Shown: in pieces, positions 58,975 through 64,000 of the stretch
How the letters are laid out: each line of letters starts with the position of its first letter
Position numbering within the stretch: position 1 is the first letter of the stretch
Assembly: GCF_003259505.1 (NCBI RefSeq)
Contig: NZ_QLLK01000002.1
Coordinates: forward strand, 1-64,000
From: Algoriphagus yeomjeoni
GTDB lineage: Bacteria > Bacteroidota > Bacteroidia > Cytophagales > Cyclobacteriaceae
Direction of reading: 5' to 3'
Length of the DNA stretch: 64,000 bases
The notes under the pieces: model-generated
Database searches by the model: none
Seen by the model: the letters and a program-made list of their open reading frames with translations, nothing else
What the model was told of the DNA's origin: nothing
Program-made: the position numbers and the translations under genes

Positions 58975-59091
58975 GATGGTTGATAACATATAAACTTATG
59001 CCCTTGACATCCTTCTTGCATTACCATACGCCTGACACGAACGTAGACCCTGGACTTTGCTTGCTTTGTTACTTTGTAGTTTAAAAAACTA

Positions 59092-59181
59092 ACTGCAGAA
59101 TTCGCCGAGTGCGACACAGAGAGCGCAATTTGATTCTATGCCTCCTTAAAAATTGAACATTGAAGTTGCGCATTGAAAATT
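59092..59181 (+). repeat. Dispersed repeat unit C
   Basis: A full-length copy of unit A: GACACAGAGAGCGCAATTTG, then the same GCCTCCTT, AATTGAACATTGAAGTTGCG and CATTGAAAATT blocks. The 58.73-59.28 kb gap is essentially filled by units A, B and C plus two copies of a GACACGAACG motif. Confidence 0.85.
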
Positions 59182-59282
59182 TCACAACCTGATCACTGAG
59201 ACCGAAAACTGAATACTAAATTCCTTGGACAATGACTCAAATGATCTTATTTTGTTTCTCTATTTAATACAACTAAAAAAGG

Positions 59283-62200
59283 ATGCTGCTCAGTAAGCTG
59301 GAGATCAAAGGGTTTAAGAGTTTTGGGGATAAAATGGTGATCAACTTCGACAAGGGAATCACCGGTGTAGTTGGGCCAAATGGCTGCGGCAAATCCAATG
59401 TGGTTGATGCAATCCGCTGGGTGCTTGGCGAGCAAAAAACCCGTATGCTCCGCTCCGATAAGATGGAGAATGTGATTTTCAACGGTACCAAAATCCGGAA
59501 ACCATCCAATCTTGCTGAAGTTTCACTCACGTTTGAAAACACCAAAAACCTACTCCCTACCGAATACACTTACGTCACCATCACCCGTCGCTACTACCGA
59601 TCGGGAGATAGCGAGTATCAGATCAACGGCGTCACCTGCCGCCTGAAGGACATCACCAACCTCTTTATGGATACGGGAATCAACTCGAACAGCTATGCAA
59701 TCATCGAGTTGAAAATGATCGATGAACTGCTGAACGATAAGAATAACTCCCGTAGAGATTTGTTTGAAGAGGCTGCCGGCATCTCCAAATTCAAAAACAG
59801 AAAGAAGGAAACGCTCCGCAAACTGCAGGACACAGACGATGATTTGGCACGTGTAGAAGACGTGCTTTTCGAAATCGAAAAGAACCTGAAAAGTCTGGAA
59901 AAGCAAGCCAAACAAGCCTCCAAGTATTTTGAAATCAAGAAAGAGTATAGGGTCGCAAGTATTAATCTGGCGAAAAAAAGCATAGAGAAATACAGCAAGT
60001 CGCTGATCGATGCCAGCAAGAAAATTCAAGATGAAGGGGATAAAAAGCTTCTACTCCAAACTCAGGTGACAGACAAAGAAGCTCTTCTAAGTCAGTTGAA
60101 GACTGATTTAATCCAAAAAGAAAAGCTACTCGCAAGTCGGCAAAAGGCACTTAACGAACATGTAAATAAGATCCGCTCCTTTGAATCGGAGAAGAAAATC
60201 AAGAATGAGCGACTAAGATTTCTGGAAGATAGATCTCAGAAATTGCGCGAGCAGATTGAGACTGACCGTAAGTCAAACGATCGCGCAGGATTTAGTATTC
60301 GATCCCTTCAGCAGGAAAAAGAATCAGCCGAGAAGATGCTTGCAGAGAAGGAACTGATTGTTTCTGAGCTTCGGGAAGCTTTTGAAAGCCAAAAGTTGAT
60401 TCAAGCAGAAAAGCAGCAAGCTCAAAAAACCATCAACCAAAACTTTGAAACGCTTAAAGAAAAAGTATATCAGCTAAGCAAGGACATAGAAATCAAGCAA
60501 ATTCAGCTTTCCACGCTGAAGCAGGAACTGGAGCGAACTTCCTCAGATGATTCCTCTCAGGAAGCGAATTTGATGGATTTTGAGGAGAAAATCATTACCC
60601 TCAAAACCGAACTGGATGAGTCTACCAAAGGCTTTCAGGAACTTAAAACAAAACAGGAAGAACTGGATCAAAAGATCGAAGAGACCAACCGGGTGATCGA
60701 AATGATCCGCGAGGAATTGACACAGTCTTCCAGAAAACTCGATTCCAAAACCAATGAATACAACCTTACCAAGTCTCTGGTTGAGAATCTGGAAGGTTTC
60801 CCCGAAGCCATCAAATTCCTGAAGAAAAATCAAAGTTGGGGCAAGGACATGCCCCTCCTCTCCGATCTGCTGACCACCTCGGAAAAGTATAGGGTGACCA
60901 TAGAGAATTACCTGGATAACTACATGAATTATTATGTGGTGGATACGGAGTCTCAGGCTATTTCCGCCATTCAACTCCTAAGCGATTCTGCCCGGGGTAA
61001 AGCCAACTTCTTTGTTTTGGAGCATTTTGAACGCTTCAAACCAAGTCAAAACAAGCTTTTTGCCAATGCCATCGCAGCTACGGAGATTATAGAGTTTGAT
61101 GTCAAATATTCCCGTTTGATTAATTTCATTTTGGACAATGTCTACATAGTCCAAGGGGAGCACCGGGATTTTCCGCAGGATACTGAGGCTATTTTCATTT
61201 CTGAAAACGGCAAATACACCAAGCGTAAATTCAGCATTTCCGGTGGCTCCGTAGGGCTTTTCGAAGGAAAAAGAATCGGTAGAGCCAAAAACCTGGAGAA
61301 GCTGGACAGAGAAATCAAGGACCTGAATAAAAAGGTCAGCAGCACCAGAAATAACCTGGACAACAAGCTATCCGAACTGATGAAGCTGAAGGAAATCAGC
61401 TATAAAAAAACGCTGGAAGAATGGCAAAATAAGATCAATGCCATCAACCAGGATTTTGTGTCTGTGCGTACCAAGAAGGAGCAACTCGCTGAATTGCTGA
61501 GCTCAAACGCCAATAAGCGGGAGGATATTTTGGATAGAATTGCATCTATCGAGGAGAGTTTGACTGAGATTCAACCTCAGCTTTTTGACGAGCGTGCGGA
61601 ATTCGAAGCCCTGCATGATGAACTAGAAGAGTTGAATGAATCCTATGAAAAGGAATCTGCGCTACTTACAGAAAAGTCGCAGGCTTTCAACGCAGAAAAT
61701 ATTTTATATCATCAGCATCTTAACCGGGTGACAAGCTTGGATCAGGAAATAGAATTCAAGCAAACTGCCTATGAGGGATCCAAGGAAAGGATCGGCAATT
61801 CCCAGAGCGAGCTATCCCAGTTGGACACAGAAGTCAAATCTCTCTTGGACAACAATGAGGTAAAGGATGATGAATTGATCGAGTTGTACGCAGAGAAGGA
61901 AGGCATAGAAAAGGGCGTGCAGGAGGCTGAGAAAGACTATTATGCTTCCAGAGGGCAGATTGATGACACGGATCAGCAGATTCGAAGTATTCAGAAAGCC
62001 AAGGAAAGTTATGATCATCTTATTCATGAGCTGGAAAATGCAGTCAATGAAATAAAGCTGAAAATGACCGGAATGAAGGAAAGACTCAGCGTGGAGTTTG
62101 ACTTGGATCTGGATAATTTGATGGCTGAAAACCCTGAGATTGACGAAGAATTCAGAGAATTTGCAGAAGAAACCCTGCGAGAATTAGTGGCTAAGCAAAA

Positions 62201-62822
62201 AGATAAACTGGAGAAAATCGGCCCTATCAACCCGATGGCTATGGAAGCCTATGACGAGATCAAAGTTCGCTATGATTTTATCACCACCCAAAAAGAAGAT
62301 CTAATCAAAGCCAAAGAGTCTTTGATCACAACAATTAAAGAGATCGACGAGGTAGCCAAGGAAACTTTTCTGGATGCCTTTGCCAAGATCAAAGAGAACT
62401 TCGTCAAGGTATTCCGATCCTTATTTACCGAGCAGGACGATTGTGATCTCACTTTGGTAGATCCTAGCAATCCTTTGGAATCGGCCATTGAGATTATGGC
62501 AAAGCCAAAGGGCAAGCGACCGCTGACGATTAACCAGCTTTCCGGAGGGGAGAAAACGCTAACCGCCACTTCCCTACTCTTTTCTATTTACCTGCTGAAG
62601 CCAGCGCCATTCTGTATTTTTGATGAGGTGGATGCCCCGCTTGATGATGCCAATATTGACAAGTTCAACCAGATTATCCAGCAGTTCAGCGGAGAGAGTC
62701 AGTTTATCATCGTCACCCATAATAAGCGGACCATGGCCAGTACGGATATTATTTATGGCATTACCATGATCGAAGCGGGCGTATCACGAGTGGTTCCGGT
62801 GGATTTGAGGGAACTTGTTTAA
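59283..62822 (+). CDS. smc: Chromosome segregation ATPase SMC
   Basis: 1,179 residues, the full length for bacterial SMC. The N-terminal ATPase half has Walker A G-P-N-G-C-G-K-S (about 32-39) and the Q-loop region. Two long coiled coils (about 170-490 and 670-1000) flank a hinge (about 505-660, with L-S-D-L-L-T...A-N-F-F-V-L-E and S-G-G-S-V-G-L). The C-terminal half has the signature L-S-G-G-E-K-T-L-T-A and Walker B F-C-I-F-D-E-V-D-A-P-L-D. It condenses and resolves sister chromosomes, normally with ScpA and ScpB, which are not in this window. A partial copy of its 3' end occurs about 1 kb downstream. Confidence 0.97.
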   Translation: MLLSKLEIKGFKSFGDKMVINFDKGITGVVGPNGCGKSNVVDAIRWVLGEQKTRMLRSDKMENVIFNGTKIRKPSNLAEVSLTFENTKNLLPTEYTYVTITRRYYRSGDSEYQINGVTCRLKDITNLFMDTGINSNSYAIIELKMIDELLNDKNNSRRDLFEEAAGISKFKNRKKETLRKLQDTDDDLARVEDVLFEIEKNLKSLEKQAKQASKYFEIKKEYRVASINLAKKSIEKYSKSLIDASKKIQDEGDKKLLLQTQVTDKEALLSQLKTDLIQKEKLLASRQKALNEHVNKIRSFESEKKIKNERLRFLEDRSQKLREQIETDRKSNDRAGFSIRSLQQEKESAEKMLAEKELIVSELREAFESQKLIQAEKQQAQKTINQNFETLKEKVYQLSKDIEIKQIQLSTLKQELERTSSDDSSQEANLMDFEEKIITLKTELDESTKGFQELKTKQEELDQKIEETNRVIEMIREELTQSSRKLDSKTNEYNLTKSLVENLEGFPEAIKFLKKNQSWGKDMPLLSDLLTTSEKYRVTIENYLDNYMNYYVVDTESQAISAIQLLSDSARGKANFFVLEHFERFKPSQNKLFANAIAATEIIEFDVKYSRLINFILDNVYIVQGEHRDFPQDTEAIFISENGKYTKRKFSISGGSVGLFEGKRIGRAKNLEKLDREIKDLNKKVSSTRNNLDNKLSELMKLKEISYKKTLEEWQNKINAINQDFVSVRTKKEQLAELLSSNANKREDILDRIASIEESLTEIQPQLFDERAEFEALHDELEELNESYEKESALLTEKSQAFNAENILYHQHLNRVTSLDQEIEFKQTAYEGSKERIGNSQSELSQLDTEVKSLLDNNEVKDDELIELYAEKEGIEKGVQEAEKDYYASRGQIDDTDQQIRSIQKAKESYDHLIHELENAVNEIKLKMTGMKERLSVEFDLDLDNLMAENPEIDEEFREFAEETLRELVAKQKDKLEKIGPINPMAMEAYDEIKVRYDFITTQKEDLIKAKESLITTIKEIDEVAKETFLDAFAKIKENFVKVFRSLFTEQDDCDLTLVDPSNPLESAIEIMAKPKGKRPLTINQLSGGEKTLTATSLLFSIYLLKPAPFCIFDEVDAPLDDANIDKFNQIIQQFSGESQFIIVTHNKRTMASTDIIYGITMIEAGVSRVVPVDLRELV

Positions 62823-62932
62823 TTTGAAATTAGAAATTTAAGATTTGAAATTTCCCGACATCCATACTTAAGGTGGAATGCAATTAGGAGTATATTTATT
62901 AATGTAGATTTCCGATTTTAAATTTACTTTTT

Positions 62933-63763
62933 ATGGCAAAGGGAAAAAAGATTAATGTGCAGGGAACTGAAGTTGCAATTTTTAGTGGGAAGTCAGAAGA
63001 CTACCTTTCACTCACTGATATTGCTAGATATAAAGATCCTAGCAATACCGATACTATTATTCAAAATTGGTTGAGAAATAGAAACACGGTCGAACTTCTG
63101 GGATTTTGGGAATTAATAAACAATCAAAATTTTAAACCCCTCGAATTCGAGGGGTTTAGAAAGCAGGCAGGCTTAAATAGTTTTGTACTTACACCGAAAA
63201 AATGGATTGAATCTACCGGAGCGATTGGGATTATTTCCAAATCAGGACGCTATGGAGGTACATTTGCGCATAAGGATATAGCTTTTGAATTTGCCTCTTG
63301 GATCTCTATTGAGTTTAAACTCTATATAATCAAAGAATTCCAACGCCTAAAAGAAGATGAACAAAATCGTCTCAAACTCAACTGGGATTTCCAAAGAACC
63401 CTCGCAAAAGTTAACTATCACATTCATACCGATGCCATCAAGGAAAATCTAGTTCCAGAGAAAGTAAGCGCCAAACAAAGCTCAATAATCTATGCCAGTG
63501 AAGCTGATGTCCTCAATATGGCCCTCTTCGGAATGACAGCTAAACAATGGCGTGAGGCAAATCCCGATCTCAAAGGAAATGTAAGAGACTTTGCTACCAT
63601 TGAGCAATTGGTTGTATTGTCTAATATGGAAAGCACCAATGCCTTGCTGATCCACCAAGAACTAGCTCAATCAGATCGCCTAATCCAGCTGAACCAGTTG
63701 GCGATTACCCAGATGAAGTCCTTGGTTCAGCATAAAAAAGCAATTAGCAACCTAAACAAGTGA
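62933..63763 (+). CDS. KilA-N domain protein
   Basis: 276 residues. The N-terminal KilA-N DNA-binding domain (about 10-140) shows Y-L-S-L-T-D-I-A, I-I-Q-N-W-L-R-N-R-N-T-V-E, and G-R-Y-G-G-T-F-A-H-K-D-I-A-F-E-F-A-S-W. The C-terminal half is helical with A-K-Q-W-R-E-A-N-P and ends Lys-rich. KilA-N proteins are of phage or mobile origin and may regulate or inhibit replication. A 24-nt perfect palindrome lies inside the coding region. It lies 110 bp after smc and is followed by a decayed smc tail, suggesting insertion at this locus. Confidence 0.88.
   Translation: MAKGKKINVQGTEVAIFSGKSEDYLSLTDIARYKDPSNTDTIIQNWLRNRNTVELLGFWELINNQNFKPLEFEGFRKQAGLNSFVLTPKKWIESTGAIGIISKSGRYGGTFAHKDIAFEFASWISIEFKLYIIKEFQRLKEDEQNRLKLNWDFQRTLAKVNYHIHTDAIKENLVPEKVSAKQSSIIYASEADVLNMALFGMTAKQWREANPDLKGNVRDFATIEQLVVLSNMESTNALLIHQELAQSDRLIQLNQLAITQMKSLVQHKKAISNLNK
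63134..63157. repeat. Perfect 24-nt palindrome inside the KilA-N gene
   Basis: The sequence is AAACCCCTCG AATT CGAGGGGTTT, extended by one further pair (T63133/A63158). It encodes the K-P-L-E-F-E-G-F stretch. It could form a strong hairpin in the mRNA or be a binding site. Confidence 0.8.
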
Positions 63764-63831
63764 CTTTTCAGAGCTATTGATTTTTTCACAAAAAACTAAA
63801 CTCACTGGTTTTATAAACCGCAATAGTAAGA

Positions 63832-63881
63832 TTAAGGCTAGCGTGAGTTGAGTGGAACGGTGGATTTAAGGGAGTTGGTGT
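63832..63881 (+). pseudogene. Decayed duplicate of the smc 3' end
   Basis: GGTGGATTTAAGGGAG, then TTGGTGTAG, closely matches the last codons of smc (GGTGGATTTGAGGGAA then CTTGTTTAA, encoding V-D-L-R-E-L-V-stop). Similarity weakens upstream to about 63832, and a base is missing. It is too short to be functional. Confidence 0.65.
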
Positions 63882-63956
63882 AGCAAATTCCATACAGCTG
63901 AAGCAGGAACGAATTGAAATGGGGTCAAATTTTTAGAAGCTGGAATTAGACAAGCA

Positions 63957-64000
63957 ATGATGGATTTTCAGAAGGAATTTGATCGATTAGGAATGCGGCT
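63957..64000 (+). CDS. Possible start of a gene running off the window
   Basis: From an ATG at 63957 the frame is open to the window end (M-M-D-F-Q-K-E-F-D-R-L-G-M-R). It is also open upstream to a TGA at 63915, reading N-G-V-K-F-L-E-A-G-I-R-Q-A. The composition looks coding but the length is too short for identification. Confidence 0.25.
   Translation, partial: MMDFQKEFDRLGMR

Noticed and set aside
58783..59117. Two short minus-strand frames ending in CVTLRE-like peptides
   Set aside because: These are translations of the dispersed intergenic repeat, not genes.
59550..60029. Minus-strand open frame of 159 codons inside smc
   Set aside because: Antisense shadow of the conserved SMC coding sequence, with no family features.

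Overview
The window looks like the chromosome of a member of the Bacteroidota, most likely the Cytophagales near Algoriphagus/Cyclobacteriaceae; the genus is an inference. Direct support: A/T-rich leaders without Shine-Dalgarno sequences; several upstream regions with the Bacteroidota promoter pattern TTG-N(17-23)-TANNTTTG (before tRNA-Glu, gapA, the DEAD-box helicase and a polysaccharide operon); and phylum-typical families such as DUF5777, DUF6134, DUF4920, a DUF6909-like protein, YaiO barrels, amidohydrolase trios and a PQQ-propeller/HEAT/cytochrome c lipoprotein.

Layout. 1-1.85 kb: the edge of an insertion sequence beside an SGNH hydrolase whose start codon is out of frame. 2.1-7.1 kb: the large dehydrogenase-like lipoprotein, two identical tRNA-Glu genes and GAPDH. 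7.1-12.5 kb: an arsenosugar-biosynthesis operon (radical SAM ArsS, two glycosyltransferase-like proteins, a CMD protein, DUF6134, a two-domain VOC protein) facing a 1-Cys peroxiredoxin. 12.5-18.1 kb: a TetR-ABC-HlyD-TolC export operon whose ABC ATPase site is heavily degenerate, with a palindromic operator candidate in front. 18.1-33.6 kb: mostly housekeeping (DoxX, BCCT transporter, a SerB-SerA fusion, muramidase, DEAD-box helicase with a hairpin leader, gamma-glutamyltransferase, MsrA and others).

33.6-41.5 kb: an LTA-synthase-like enzyme abutting a tight five-gene operon (response regulator, membrane HEAT protein, processive GT2 synthase, YaiO TPR-barrel, unknown anchored protein) that reads as a synthase-dependent exopolysaccharide export machine. 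41.7-49.6 kb: three secreted amidohydrolase paralogues, only one with intact metal ligands, then NlpC/P60 and M28 peptidases. 49.6-51.5 kb: a repeat-rich accessory patch with an ORF6N/PLD-like protein. 51.5-58.8 kb: subtilase, WYL regulator, GT-C-like membrane protein and a Rieske/YceI/DUF5777 operon. 58.8-64 kb: a dispersed-repeat cluster, smc, and a KilA-N gene followed by a decayed copy of the smc 3' end.

The most interesting items are the polysaccharide operon, the degenerate ABC exporter, the pseudoenzyme amidohydrolase trio, the arsenosugar operon composition, and several mobile-repeat footprints (a 29-bp REP-like hairpin with a 6-bp target duplication, dispersed GAGGGTGACACAGAG-type repeats, and the smc tail duplication).
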